Position numbers and translations under genes: made by a program | The notes under the pieces: model-generated | Databases searched by the model: none | What the model was told of the DNA's origin: nothing | The model's input: the letters and a program-made list of their open reading frames with translations, nothing else | Origin: Epithemia pelagica | Lineage: Eukaryota; Bacillariophyta; Bacillariophyceae; Surirellales; Surirellaceae | Direction: 5' to 3' | DNA length: 64,000 nt | Assembly: GCA_946965045.2 (NCBI GenBank) | Contig: OX337229.1 | Span: 4,464,001 to 4,528,000 of the forward strand | In this document: positions 11,480 through 21,694 of the stretch, one piece after another | How positions within the stretch are numbered: position 1 is the first letter of the stretch | How the letters are laid out: each line of letters starts with the position of its first letter

Positions 11480-12703
11480 TTAAAGAGACGATTGAGGTTC
11501 GACCTCAATCACAGCTGCAGCGCCCATGCCACTTCCAATGCACATTGAAATAACACCATACCTGGCCGTTCGTCTACGTTTCAATTCGTGAAGAAGTGTT
11601 GCCACCATTCTGGCTCCGGTGCAGCCTAAAGGATGTCCCAGAGCAATTGCTCCACCATTTGGGTTTACTTTGCTCTTGTCCAGACCAAGTTCATCAATGC
11701 ACCACGAAGCCTGAGAAGCGAATGCTTCGTTAATCTCATAGACATCAATGTCGCTGACAGTCAGGCCAATATGATCCAGTACTTTCGGGATTGCGACTGC
11801 TGGACCAATTCCCATAATACTAGGAGGAACACCGGCTGTGCTGTAGCCACGCCATATGCCCAATATAGGGAGATTTCTTCTCTTGGCTTCTGCCCGTGTC
11901 ATGAATAAAACAGCCGCGGCACCGTCTGTAGTTTGACTCGAATTTCCCGCGGTCGTAAGACCCTGTTGGCTAAAGACAGGTTTGAGTTTGGACAGGACAG
12001 CCCGAGTTGTCCCCGGTCGGATGCCGTCGTCTTTTCTGACGTCTCCTACTGGAATAATTTCCTTTTCAAATTTTCCATTTTGTTGAGCAGCCCCAGCCTT
12101 TTGATGTGACTGGGCGGCAAATTCGTCCAACTCATGTCTCTTTAGACCGTATTTCTTCACGACATTCTCGCTTGTCACTCCCATTGGCAACAAGCAATCC
12201 ATTGCAGTCTTGTTTTTCCAAGTAGTTTCCCAATCCACATCTAGAGGCTTCAACTTGTTCATGGGGTGGAAAGACATGCTTTCAACGCCTGCTCCGATCC
12301 CAATCTTTGTTTCTTTTTGGGCTACACTGTTTGCAACTGCCGCACATGCTTGTAAGCCAGAAGCGCACTGCCGATTAACAGATTGGAGAGACGTAGTTTC
12401 AGGAATTCCTGCTACGATTTGAGCCATACGCATGGCGGCAAACCCCGCTGGTGGTAATAAAACATTGCCGACACAAATATCTTCAATCTCGGCACCTGAA
12501 ACACCCGTTCGTTCGAGAGTGCCCTCCAATACTGTCTGAAGTAGCGTGGATGCTGGAACTTGAGCAAGTCCACCCTTGCGAGATCGGCACATGGGCGTTC
12601 TAATCGCCGACACAATCACTACATCGTCATCACTGTTCATGGTCTTCGCTTGCAAACTGGATAATCCCCAGATTGATAGGTGAGGAGTGAGGCCCGCTTG
12701 CAT
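11480..12703 (-). CDS. Thiolase, peroxisomal 3-ketoacyl-CoA thiolase type
   Basis: Catalyses thiolytic cleavage of 3-ketoacyl-CoA (or the reverse condensation), the last step of fatty-acid beta-oxidation. Single exon, 407 aa, the usual thiolase length; a second in-frame ATG at 12640 starts just before the conserved [10 protein letters not shown]. Hallmarks are the acyl-accepting Cys in [10 protein letters not shown], the loop GAGVESMS, the histidine block [25 protein letters not shown] with the catalytic His, and CIGSGMGAA with the second active-site Cys. The C-terminus is Ser-Ser-Leu, a possible divergent PTS1 signal, and I see no R-L/V-x5-H-L PTS2 near the N-terminus. This agrees with a peroxisomal beta-oxidation enzyme, although cytosolic acetoacetyl-CoA thiolase is not excluded. 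Confidence 0.93.
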   Translation of the reverse strand: MQAGLTPHLSIWGLSSLQAKTMNSDDDVVIVSAIRTPMCRSRKGGLAQVPASTLLQTVLEGTLERTGVSGAEIEDICVGNVLLPPAGFAAMRMAQIVAGIPETTSLQSVNRQCASGLQACAAVANSVAQKETKIGIGAGVESMSFHPMNKLKPLDVDWETTWKNKTAMDCLLPMGVTSENVVKKYGLKRHELDEFAAQSHQKAGAAQQNGKFEKEIIPVGDVRKDDGIRPGTTRAVLSKLKPVFSQQGLTTAGNSSQTTDGAAAVLFMTRAEAKRRNLPILGIWRGYSTAGVPPSIMGIGPAVAIPKVLDHIGLTVSDIDVYEINEAFASQASWCIDELGLDKSKVNPNGGAIALGHPLGCTGARMVATLLHELKRRRTARYGVISMCIGSGMGAAAVIEVEPQSSL

Positions 12704-13037
12704 GCGTACTCCGGTAATCCGTGACCCAAAAAACTACCTATACCCAGATTCAAAAGGCTAGAGGCTAGAGGTAGTTTTAGTTCTTCCATCACCCTTTACG
12801 GTCTAAGATGAACTACAGAATGGAATCAGACTCGTCTGTTTTCAATCTCTTGTCATCTCTTCTACTTTTACTAAAGGTATGAGCCACAGGTAACGATAGC
12901 GAGGGTGACGGGATCGACTGAGATTTCCCAATGATCTACTGGTGCTGTGTTTGGACTGTATCGGTTGTCGTTTGTATATTCACACAGTGACTAGGCCCAC
13001 AGATTCTTGTTTTCTCGTTGGTGGTACTCTGCGTTTG
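12704..13037. other. Intergenic, no gene seen
   Basis: This 334-bp gap between the thiolase start and the stop of the bZIP gene should hold the thiolase promoter. It contains a small repeat of GGCTAGA/GAGGTAG words near 12757-12775 and an inverted ACTACCTA/TAGGTAGT-like pair, but no RNA gene or ORF that I can support. Confidence 0.4.
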
Positions 13038-15050
13038 TCATTCTCCACCAAGTTGGGCAACAATGTGAGTGGCTTGATCCACCAGACCTTGCAACCTACC
13101 TTGTTCTTCTTGCAGGCGTTGATTTTCTCGGCGAAGATTCGCAGAGTCGTCTTGGAGGGTCTGCATCTGAACACGTTGACGTTCTCGCTTACGCCGAGAA
13201 TATATTAAATCGGCCATTCTTCGTTTCGCGACTCGTATGTCTTCCTTCTCCTTTTCCGTCCCTTCAGTTGTTGCCGCTTTACTGGCTACTGTTGTTTCTG
13301 CCACGGTTATTGCTGCTGGGTTCTTTGTATCTGTTGGTCCATCCTGGTCTTTCGATTCAGGAGTTTGCTGGACAGGAACACTATTGGTTACCTGGATTGG
13401 TGTCGTCAAGTTACCATCTTCGACCTTTTTTAGTAGAAGGTGTTTGTATGTTTGGAACTCTCTCTCCCGACGCCGTTGGCACCATTCAAACCAATCTTCT
13501 ACTCTCCATTCTCCACCAAATGATAACGGTACGGCCTTTTTGGTCATGCCAATGGCCAGCAACTTGTTTAGAATTTGATCCGCTTCAGTCTCAATGTGAG
13601 TGTACACACGTGTCTGGAATATTTTACCCATGGTTTGGACCAAGGAATGGACCAGCTCGGCTCCATCCGACTGTTTCCTTTTCTGAGGGACGCACAATAA
13701 GTGAAAGACGTGCCGAATGGGCATGACGGACGCGGCAATCCCAGTGATGCGACGCATACAATCCCAATCCACATTTTGATTCCGCGGTGTGACCTTGACG
13801 GAACAAAAGATGGCACCATAAAGCTGCGAATGGTAGTCTTGCGCCAAAAGTTTCGCCACATAAAAATAGGCTCGCAGTTTGTGCTCGGTGGTGGAAGTGG
13901 GAATCCACTTTCGACGATCCACCAAGATGCATTTTTGTCCCGTCGTGGCGTCTGGCAACAAGGCGGGGAACCCCGCCTCCAGTGTCTTCACGTCTTGAGG
14001 GTTCAAGGCGCCATTCCCCGTCAAAGTGAGGGGAAGAAAGGCTTTATCCGGTCCAAACACACTTTTTGGTTGCGTCCAGTATAAACATAATCGCTTGGCC
14101 GCCGCTTTGAGATCATAATTGCAGTATCGGACAAATTGAAGCGGGTCTGTTTCTGTCATTACCACGTCGGAATTTGTGGCCAATGCTTCTTTCAAAGCTT
14201 CATTTTCTTCTTCACAGGACAACGGCGATGATTGCACAATCTCCATGACCATGGAACGCACAAGATCAGGAAATTGTGAACATATATCATTGGGAGGTTC
14301 GGATGAAGAGGACAAGGAGAATGAGGGAGGGGTGGCAAACGCACCTATCGTACCCGATTTGGGAACTCGATTGGGTATCGTAGAAAATGAGACCCTTTGT
14401 GTGTTGCCATGTCTTTCAGAGGAGTAGGACATCTTTGGATCCAGATTCTCTGCCCTGGACGAAATGTTAGGGCGATGTGGGTGGCTTCCACCTACGGATA
14501 GTGGTCGGAGTTGTTCTTCTTGAGGTCGTTGTGGTTGCTGTGCAGAAGGATGAGCAGCGACATTTTGTTGGGATACTTCTTGCTCTTTGCCTTGTTGGAC
14601 TTCTATTGTTTGCCGTGTTCGACACCACAATTCAAATTCATCTTGATCCTTCCATTCTCCTCCCATGGACATCGGAAAGGTAGCTTCTGTCAAGTGAAGG
14701 GTCATGACAAAGTCTCGGACCAGCTTGCGAGAAGTTGCGTTTAGTACATGACATTCCACAAGAGGCATCTTAATATCTCTTTGATCCTGCTGATTGCTGT
14801 TGCTGCTGCTAGAGTTGATCCGAGTCTCGGCATCCGTGGAGGCAAACAATTCACGAAACATAGTTTCTCCTGCCGCCAAGACACCGGCCGCCAAATCCAC
14901 TTGTTCGGCGCGAGGAAAATTGATCAAGTGAACCTGTACTTTGACTGGCAAGGCTGTGTGGACTAACCCAAAGATTTGTTGCAACATATTCCAGTCCACG
15001 TCGGTATTGGATGGAGTGACCAGCACAATGAGACAGAGAATGTCATTCAT
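13038..15050 (-). CDS. CRAL-TRIO-like and bZIP protein, possibly a 5'-truncated gene
   Basis: The intact frame runs from a stop at 15084-15086; the first ATG is at 15050 (MNDILCLIVLVTP). The product holds the end of a first CRAL-TRIO/Sec14-like unit (…VTPSNTDVDWNMLQQI … MSMGGEWKDQDEFELW), a complete second unit starting FGPDKAFLPLTLTGNGAL and passing GQKCILVDRRKW and LLAQDYHSQLYGAIFC to LSFGGEWRVEDWFEW, and a C-terminal bZIP. The zipper has Leu at exact heptads in LQDDSAN LRRENQR LQEEQGR LQGLVDQ. The basic region (AKRRMADLIYSRRKRERQR) is non-canonical: the position normally held by the invariant Asn, eight residues before the Arg of SRRK, is Arg. Such lipid-binding-like plus bZIP proteins are, to my knowledge, a diatom peculiarity; they may link a ligand to transcription. 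Upstream coding sequence of the first unit is broken (next entry), so this may be a truncated or decaying gene. Confidence 0.7.
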   Translation of the reverse strand: MNDILCLIVLVTPSNTDVDWNMLQQIFGLVHTALPVKVQVHLINFPRAEQVDLAAGVLAAGETMFRELFASTDAETRINSSSSNSNQQDQRDIKMPLVECHVLNATSRKLVRDFVMTLHLTEATFPMSMGGEWKDQDEFELWCRTRQTIEVQQGKEQEVSQQNVAAHPSAQQPQRPQEEQLRPLSVGGSHPHRPNISSRAENLDPKMSYSSERHGNTQRVSFSTIPNRVPKSGTIGAFATPPSFSLSSSSEPPNDICSQFPDLVRSMVMEIVQSSPLSCEEENEALKEALATNSDVVMTETDPLQFVRYCNYDLKAAAKRLCLYWTQPKSVFGPDKAFLPLTLTGNGALNPQDVKTLEAGFPALLPDATTGQKCILVDRRKWIPTSTTEHKLRAYFYVAKLLAQDYHSQLYGAIFCSVKVTPRNQNVDWDCMRRITGIAASVMPIRHVFHLLCVPQKRKQSDGAELVHSLVQTMGKIFQTRVYTHIETEADQILNKLLAIGMTKKAVPLSFGGEWRVEDWFEWCQRRREREFQTYKHLLLKKVEDGNLTTPIQVTNSVPVQQTPESKDQDGPTDTKNPAAITVAETTVASKAATTEGTEKEKEDIRVAKRRMADLIYSRRKRERQRVQMQTLQDDSANLRRENQRLQEEQGRLQGLVDQATHIVAQLGGE

Positions 15051-15083
15051 GGAAGCTGCATTCTTGGCCAAGACGTGAAACAA

Positions 15084-15385
15084 CTAAAACAACAACTTGA
15101 GCTGTCGTTGCAGCAGTAGAGGCACGGTGTCATTGTCAGTGGGGTTCTTCTCGGCGTGGGAGAGTTCCAGCCACCGTCGTCGATCGATCAAGATACATTG
15201 TTGTCCAATCTGAGAATCGGGCAAGACAAGAATGGTATTTTGGTTGGTGGGCAATGCGTTGACTTCATCCATGGTGAGTGCACCCGTTCCCGTCAAGCAT
15301 TATGGTAAAAAGGCACGTTCGGGGCCAAACAGCCGGAGACGTTCTGTCTTTTGGAAGTGGGCATATGGCGTGAGTTGATGATATT
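15084..15385 (-). pseudogene. Broken 5' part of the CRAL-TRIO/bZIP gene
   Basis: In the same frame as the gene above, translation upstream of its first stop gives sequence homologous to the second CRAL-TRIO-like unit: LFGPERAFLP matches VFGPDKAFLP, TGTGALTMDEVN matches TGNGALNPQDVK, and GQQCILIDRRRWLEL matches GQKCILVDRRKWIPT. Two in-frame stops interrupt it: TAA at 15300-15302, directly after AFLP where the intact copy continues with Leu, and TAG at 15084-15086, inside a segment aligning with YFYVAKLL. No intron with good borders would remove both. Similarity fades about 150 bp before the Copia element. I read this as decay of the 5' end of the gene; mis-assembly or an unusual intron remains possible. 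Confidence 0.6.
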
Positions 15386-15527
15386 TTTATTGTCCAGTTG
15401 TTTTGTTTACTTTATATTTCTATTTCTGTGTGGTGGTGGTGCTAAGCGGCCGAGCCGCATAGCAGGTGGGGTTCTGCCACTTGTGGGAAAAAGGTGGCTA
15501 ATGAGTATGGTGTGTATATAGTGGTGG

Positions 15528-15532
15528 TTGTG
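15528..15532. repeat. Target-site duplication, left copy (TTGTG)
   Basis: Five bases directly outside the left LTR, repeated exactly at 21947-21951 outside the right LTR. Five bp is the usual duplication size for Copia integrases. Confidence 0.9.
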
Positions 15533-15770
15533 TGTCGCAACAGACGATGTTGCTGTTGCTCAAAGTCGTACGCAGCGGAGAGTTGATGCTCCACTATGGT
15601 CAACTTGGTTCGATGATGCGGCTAACGACGAAAAGGAAGATCAAAAACAACAGATTTGGAAATTATGGTGACAGTGGGAATTTGAATCTATCTACTTTCC
15701 CATGCCGACACGCGCGCTACAAGACTGCCCGTCAACCCCACTGATGGACAGTACGCCCCACTTTGTGACA
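15533..15770 (-). repeat. 3' LTR of the Copia element
   Basis: 238 bp, starting TG and ending CA (on the minus strand also TG...CA), identical by eye to the copy at 21709-21946. It is flanked on the left by TTGTG (15528-15532). Confidence 0.95.
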
Positions 15771-15779
15771 CTCCCTCTC
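15771..15779 (-). other. Polypurine tract
   Basis: On the element's coding strand the nine bases GAGAGGGAG lie directly before the 3' LTR, the position where plus-strand DNA synthesis is primed. Confidence 0.75.
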
Positions 15780-15816
15780 AGACGTAGTAGCCGCGTAAGC
15801 TTATAGTTTTGCATGA

Positions 15817-18800
15817 TTACCATCCAGCCAACATCTTTCTCGCTCGTTGAAATAGAGTCTTATCCAGTCCTTTTGTCAAACAATCCGCCACTTGTTCGTC
15901 CGATGCGACTTTGACCAAGCGGATGTTGCCATTGTACACATGCTCTTTGAAGAAATGGTACTTGACTGCGATATGTTTGGAGCGAGGAGTCATTCGTGGT
16001 GATGTGGCCAACAAGATGGTTCCGTTGTTGTCCTCAAATACTTTTGAGTATGCTCTGCAAGGGAGCTCATCAATGTTGAACATGGTTTTGATTTCATCCA
16101 CTAAACCCCGTAGTGGAATGAGATCTCTCATGGCAAGACTGAGGGCAATGTACTCGGCCTCCATGGTTGATACGGCAATTTCTGTTTGTAATTTTGATAC
16201 CCAATGGACTGGACAATCACCAACCATTAAAACATAGCCGGTCCTTGACTTCACGCAAAGCGGATCCTGTGGATCCTCACTGTTCCACTGCCCCGCAAAA
16301 TCAGCATCCACGTAGCAATCAACGGCCAAGCATTCCTTCGATGGAGTGAGGATCATCCCTTGATCTCTCGTTCCTTTCAGGTAGCGGCAGATGCGTTTGA
16401 CGGCTTTGGCATGCGATGCCTTGGGGTTGTGTGTAAATCTTGCACACTGGTGCACTGCGTATGCGATTTCTGGGCGTGAGTTGGACGCCAAATACAATAG
16501 CATTCCTACCACTGACGCGTAGCTCCACTGTTCTGCGTAGTCCTCTCCGTCTTGGTCTTTACCGAGCGGCTTTTGACTCGCTGGAGTCTTGTCTGGGTTA
16601 CAATCTTGTAGCCCTGTTGCGTTCAACACTTTGTCAATGAGGCCATACTGTTTGAGTTTGATTTGGCCGTTGCTGAGACGTTCGAAATCGATGCCGAGGT
16701 ACGCTGATACGTCTCCCTCAACCGTCGTCTCCAAATCATCTGCGAGCGACTCCAACACCTTCATGATGCGTGCTTTGTCCGGTCCGGCCCAAATTACATC
16801 GTCGATGTATACAAGGCATAGGATCCGTTTGTTTGGGTCGTAAAATAGGCACGGATCAAACGGACTCTGTTTAAATCCACGTTGTTCCAGATGACCCTTT
16901 AGGTGGTCATACCACGAGAGAGGCGCTTGCTTCAAGCCATAAAGGCTTTTCTTCAAATGCAACACATATTCTTCACCGTCTTTGGTGTCCGGTGCAAAGT
17001 CCTTCGGCAGCTCCATGTAGACATCCTCTGTGAGGAATGCTTGAGCGAAGGCATTGGTGTAGTCCGTTTGGACTGTCTCCCAACTAAAGACAAGGACCAT
17101 CAACAATACCAGCCGAATCGTTATCCATTGGACAACAGGTGCATAAGTCTCGAAGTAGTCCAAGCCGTAGGTTTGCTTGTCACCTCTAACACACAGCCGT
17201 GCTTTTAGTTTTCGCACTGAACCGTCTGGATAGCGCTTTCTCCGAAATGCCCAAGTGGAAGGTAAGGCTTTGCCGCCACGCTTTTCCATCTCGGATCGGA
17301 GTGTCATGACCCAGGTTCCTTTGTCTTCCAGCTCTTTCACTTCATTTCCCATGGCAGCTACATAGCCCTCACGGTCATTACCAGTCATTGCCTCGTAGTA
17401 GGACGGCAGATCTGGATTGTTCTTTTTGGTTGAAGCTTGGAACACGATTGGATCGCGAAATCCAAAGGTGTCGGAGTCGGTATCCGAGTCAAGGTACGCC
17501 TGATAGGCTGTGCCCGTCATTGCGTTGGTCACGAAAGCTGCGAAACTCGCCAAGGCTCGATAGCCTGCACCTTGTGTGCCATCATATCCCCAACGGAGTG
17601 GCGCCTTGCGCGTTCTGCTGGAGCGACGGAGAGATGGTGACGGTTCCTCAGGTTCTGGTTGTGGCTGTTGTTGTTGTTGTTGTGAAGGAGGAGGTTCTTC
17701 AGCGTCAGGCTGAGGCTCTTCTTCGACAGGTGGCAAGGGCTGTTCCTCTTGCTGTTCGGGTTGATTCGGTTCGGACGGTTGGTTTGGTGCAGGTACATCC
17801 TGCTCCCTCTTTTGTTGCATCCCGTCGTTGATGGGATTGGTTGGTTCTTCAAACTGAACTCGTTGTTGTGTTCTCCAAATTTGAGATGAGCGGTCAACAT
17901 TGTCATTTTGATGCTCCACCCATTCATCCGCTAAAGCAACCGGGTCGTCTTCATCGAATGCATAGTGGTAGCGGGAGTCACCAAACAATTGAGTCCATTC
18001 AGCTTCATCGAATGGGCGGTCCAATGCAGTTCCGATCACGCTTGAGAACCAATCGTCGAAGACGACGTGGAACTGCGGTGAAATGTGTCCCGTTTTTGTA
18101 TTGAGGACTAGTGGCACCCTGGACGAATGTCGTTTGGAAAAACCAAGGAAGATTCCACGACGTGACCTTGGCTTCCATTTTGGGAGCTTGTGTCCGTCCT
18201 GGAGTGTCGGATCCAAGACATAACAGGGGCATCCCCACACGTGCATATCCGCAAAAACTTGGCGACCGGCCTTGGACTTCACAATCAACTCCATTGGTGA
18301 CATCATGCCAGCGCTGGTACGAGGCATGTGATTGTGTTGAAACACCACATAGTCAACCGCCATTGGCCACAGACTGATATCTGCTGCATCAGGCCACCAA
18401 ATCGCAGCGTGGATAAGAATCGTGCGTGCTTTCGACAAGATGGTTCCAATAGCACGCTCGGCTATTCCGTTTTGATGGTGAGCTCCGACTCCACTGAACT
18501 TGATGTTTTGGAGACCGGATTTGATTTCGTTCACAAAAGCGTTGGAAGCGAAGATGCCGTTGTCGGATTGATAGGCTTGGACGGTGATTCCAAGATCAAA
18601 CATTCGCTTTTCGTATCGTTGTTTGGCGGCAATCGTCTCAGTGGCCGTGAAATTGACCAAATGCTCGATGTGGATGTCACCAGTAGCGTGATCCACGAAG
18701 ATACAGCCTCCAGAGTACATGCTGTCTGGATGGGACTGGCCGCGAGACAAATAGAGGCGGCCCTTTTGCTTGACGACAAAATGATCCATGGAAACGCGTT

Positions 18801-20124
18801 GACCGGGAAACAACTGGTCTTTCTTCAAGCCATACTCCCTCTCGCGGACAATCGTTTTCGTTGAGGTATCAGTCGGACGCCGTTTTGCTTTGCCAAATTG
18901 GCAGCTAGAACATTTTGGCAATTCACATTTGGATGCAGCCTTGATGAGAGGGGACGAACCAAGGGCTCCAGATTGCATAAGACGTTGGATAGCAGCCAAA
19001 CCATGATGACACAAACGAAAGTGCCATTTCATGAGCTCCTTTTGTGGCGTTGTCAGGTTTGGATTTTGGGTGTGGGTGACACATGCTTGATTCACTGACG
19101 GAGAAGGTTGAACATTCGCCATAGTGCACGTAGGAAGGTTGTTTTCTGGATGGTATGAAATGCTTGCAACTTTGCCGTCTGCGGTTTCGAACCGGAGAGT
19201 CGAACCACGGATCACGAAACTTTCAAGCATGTTCTCGTCGGACGTGGCTTCTTTGTGTTGCAAGTAGCTTTGCGGAGAAAATAATCGGCAACGAGCGGTG
19301 GAGACATGGTAAGCCGGTGCTTCCATTTCGGTGTAGCTCCCGTCGTCAAGTTGCATTCTCCAGCGGACGATTCCGGTTCCATCTATTGGTAGGCCCTTTG
19401 CCAATCCTTGCAGCACTGAACCAGTTTGGGCAGAGTATTCAACAAAATCGTCTCGAAATGGGGTGATGGTGATCGTTGCACCAGAATCGATCGTGACCGA
19501 AAAAGTTGAGGCGGAGGATTCCGAAAGAAAGTTCCAAGCCAACGTTGCTCCCTCTGTTGACGGCTCGGCGGTGTTTGCCTGTGCTTGATGAGGGACGGCC
19601 GTGTGAAACAGAAGGGAGAAAGACAATTCCTCAAACGGGTCAGGGTCAGGAGGTTTTGGAAACAGAGAAGGGGGAGGATCGTCGTCTGCTGGGCTTGCGT
19701 CGTCAAGGTCACGACGCTTGCGTCTCCGTCGTCTACGCCATCGTGGTGGAAGGTAGAAGGTTCGTCGATGATACTTGAAAGCAAGGGTGATTTTGCTATT
19801 GGGTTGCCCAAACAAGCGTCGATGGTAGACGCGACTTGCAAAGGCAAGCGATGGAAACTTGGTGCGCGGTGCATCAATTCCCAAAACGAAGGAATGTGTG
19901 CTCATCATCACACCCGAATAGCAACAGAACAGACCAGGCAATACCAAGATCGGCGAGAAGCGAAAGCAGCGACGAGTTTTGCGAGTGGTTGAACGGCGAG
20001 GTTTTTGTTGTGGCAAGACAGTGCGCCAAAGAGAGAGGAACAAGCGAATAAAAGCGAAGAGAATGGGCAACGGATTCATCATCACCAAATAAGAATACAT
20101 AGCGATGAGCATCCGCCCGATGAG
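15817..20124 (-). CDS. pol: Copia Pol polyprotein (protease, integrase, RT, RNase H)
   Basis: Open frame of about 1,435 residues; first ATG at 20112, but the frame opens right after the TGA that ends the zinc-knuckle part of gag, in the same frame. Domains in order: a basic/hydrophobic leader; aspartic protease with VTIDSGAT; the GAG-pre-integrase zinc region with KWHFRLCHHG and CELPKCSSC; integrase core with DDE residues in SMDHFV, YQSDNG and HHQNGIAERA; a Pro/Gln/Glu-rich linker; reverse transcriptase with the active site LVYIDDV (YIDD rather than the commoner YVDD); and RNase H with YVDADFAGQW, MEAEYIAL and EDNNGT. No stop or frameshift is seen inside. It would be made as a Gag-Pol fusion by TGA read-through, or from an internal start. 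Confidence 0.95.
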   Translation of the reverse strand, partial: LIGRMLIAMYSYLVMMNPLPILFAFIRLFLSLWRTVLPQQKPRRSTTRKTRRCFRFSPILVLPGLFCCYSGVMMSTHSFVLGIDAPRTKFPSLAFASRVYHRRLFGQPNSKITLAFKYHRRTFYLPPRWRRRRRRKRRDLDDASPADDDPPPSLFPKPPDPDPFEELSFSLLFHTAVPHQAQANTAEPSTEGATLAWNFLSESSASTFSVTIDSGATITITPFRDDFVEYSAQTGSVLQGLAKGLPIDGTGIVRWRMQLDDGSYTEMEAPAYHVSTARCRLFSPQSYLQHKEATSDENMLESFVIRGSTLRFETADGKVASISYHPENNLPTCTMANVQPSPSVNQACVTHTQNPNLTTPQKELMKWHFRLCHHGLAAIQRLMQSGALGSSPLIKAASKCELPKCSSCQFGKAKRRPTDTSTKTIVREREYGLKKDQLFPGQRVSMDHFVVKQKGRLYLSRGQSHPDSMYSGGCIFVDHATGDIHIEHLVNFTATETIAAKQRYEKRMFDLGITVQAYQSDNGIFASNAFVNEIKSGLQNIKFSGVGAHHQNGIAERAIGTILSKARTILIHAAIWWPDAADISLWPMAVDYVVFQHNHMPRTSAGMMSPMELIVKSKAGRQVFADMHVWGCPCYVLDPTLQDGHKLPKWKPRSRRGIFLGFSKRHSSRVPLVLNTKTGHISPQFHVVFDDWFSSVIGTALDRPFDEAEWTQLFGDSRYHYAFDEDDPVALADEWVEHQNDNVDRSSQIWRTQQRVQFEEPTNPINDGMQQKREQDVPAPNQPSEPNQPEQQEEQPLPPVEEEPQPDAEEPPPSQQQQQQPQPEPEEPSPSLRRSSRTRKAPLRWGYDGTQGAGYRALASFAAFVTNAMTGTAYQAYLDSDTDSDTFGFRDPIVFQASTKKNNPDLPSYYEAMTGNDREGYVAAMGNEVKELEDKGTWVMTLRSEMEKRGGKALPSTWAFRRKRYPDGSVRKLKARLCVRGDKQTYGLDYFETYAPVVQWITIRLVLLMVLVFSWETVQTDYTNAFAQAFLTEDVYMELPKDFAPDTKDGEEYVLHLKKSLYGLKQAPLSWYDHLKGHLEQRGFKQSPFDPCLFYDPNKRILCLVYIDDVIWAGPDKARIMKVLESLADDLETTVEGDVSAYLGIDFERLSNGQIKLKQYGLIDKVLNATGLQDCNPDKTPASQKPLGKDQDGEDYAEQWSYASVVGMLLYLASNSRPEIAYAVHQCARFTHNPKASHAKAVKRICRYLKGTRDQGMILTPSKECLAVDCYVDADFAGQWNSEDPQDPLCVKSRTGYVLMVGDCPVHWVSKLQTEIAVSTMEAEYIALSLAMRDLIPLRGLVDEIKTMFNIDELPCRAYSKVFEDNNGTILLATSPRMTPRSKHIAVKYHFFKEHVYNGNIRLVKVASDEQVADCLTKGLDKTLFQRARKMLAGW

Positions 20125-21593
20125 TCATTCGTCGTCTTCGTCTAGAATAGTTGCAGCTCCACAATATTTTAGAGATGCAAGCGATGCGGCCGGTTTCGTA
20201 CCGCCAGTTTGATTCGCTTTCTTTGCATAATCGTTGTCATGCGTCGCCGTTCCGTGCGATAGTCGCCAGAATCCACAAATGGCACACCAGTGCCACGGCG
20301 TCCCATTCACATTTTTGGTTTCGGGCTCTCCATCACCCGGTGGTTTGGACTTCCAAGGAGCCTCTGGTGCTTTTGACTTGCCTTTGCCATCGTCGTTGTT
20401 GGCTTTCGGGCAATCCTTCTTCAAATGGTCCGGTGACCCACAGATGTAACACTTTCGTCCACCAGTTTGCTTTCCCTTTCCACTGTTGGTTCCGCCCTTT
20501 AAGGCAGCCGAGACACTCTTCTGCACGAGATTGTTAATCTCGGTTTTTGTGAACGACATCATCGCTTCTGGCGGATTGCCAGAGTCACTCTTTCCAGACG
20601 GTCCCCAACGCTTGGCCGTCAACAACAACTATACTCCGCATTCGCTTCCTCCACAAGTTGTTGGACCGAGATGTAATCAGGTTCAGCTGCTCGTCCTTCG
20701 ATGGTGGCTCTTGAGAGGCCATGGACTTTGGTGACCCATTGGTTGACTGCTGTGCTCCGCGCCATAAACTTCACACGAAATTGCTCTACTGACGATGTGC
20801 AGAGCTGTTCATTCAGGAGAAATGGAGCATCGCTTGGCACATTCTTTCCAAGCTCCACACAAGTTTGGAGAAACTTGGTGGTGAATACTTTCACATCTTC
20901 TCCAGCCGTCTGTCGAAGTTTGTGGGCCTCCAATTGTTGTTTCAACGCTTTGATTCGCTGGAAGGAGGCGGTTCGAACCTCGCGAACAACGTAAATCCAC
21001 AAGATTGGTCCAAATTTCATGTCGCGTGGTAGCAATGGACGAATGCTGGTCTTGACAGTTTCATCCAGCATTGACATGATGGCCTTATACGCAAGGTCCA
21101 TGTTGTTGGTAGAGTAATCGTCATACAGAGGAGTGGCAGCTCCCATCCCAGTCCTAAAGTGGTTCACCACAAAGGCCGGTGTGAATTCAGAGTCTTCTTG
21201 CAGGATGTCGACAAGTCTGGTGGGATCTTGTGGATCAGGAAGGTAGAATTCACTGTCCATCCCATGAAACTCCATATGGTCAGCGACCATCTCTGCAAAC
21301 TGCTCGATCGTGAGACTCTTTTCGTCTCTGGTGAACTTTCGAGCGTCGTTTTCACTGCTATCCACGATAGTGGTCTTCTGTTTCAGCGCCTTGTGCGCTT
21401 CCGTCGGGTCTTGCAACTGGTAGCAATACGGGCTCCGCGGAACGGTTCGCGTCGTTGTTGCGAACGTCACATCAGTTGGTCGGCCTCCAGTCCATGGATG
21501 GATCCCAGTTAATCCGCCAAGGTTGGGCCGAGGAGGTGGTGCCGGAGTACGTACACGAGGCGTCGGTGGTGTTGCTCCTCCTCCCGATGCCAT
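20125..21593 (-). CDS. gag: Copia Gag with zinc knuckle, split by a frame change
   Basis: The first part, 21593-20619 (324 aa), has a Pro-rich start and a helical capsid-like region with IVDSSENDARKFTRDE and LRQTAGEDVKVFTTKFLQTC. It ends with EEANAEYSCC and a TGA. The nucleocapsid part, 20628-20125, lies one base back in frame and carries the CCHC knuckle CYICGSPDHLKKDC followed by a Lys/Gly/Pro-rich tail. The switch must occur within TTGTTGTTGA; I see no standard slippery heptamer, so this is either an unusual -1 shift in a TTG repeat or a recent indel (or sequencing error) that damaged this copy. Confidence 0.85.
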
Positions 21594-21694
21594 GGTGTTC
21601 AGCGCCGTGTCTGTTTCGTTTCGTCGATGGTACGCGAAGTCTTCTTCTTCTCTAGCTCTCGTTCGGTAACAAAAGCAAGCTTACAACCCTTTAC

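Noticed and set aside
15532-15744. Plus-strand open frame repeated at 21627-21920 with the same C-terminal half
   Set aside because: Both lie in the LTRs of the minus-strand Copia element; the shared part is LTR sequence, not a gene family.
20960-20985. tRNA-like T-arm word GGTTCGAACC
   Set aside because: It lies inside gag coding sequence and no cloverleaf can be formed around it; a similar word in pol near 19185 fails the same way.
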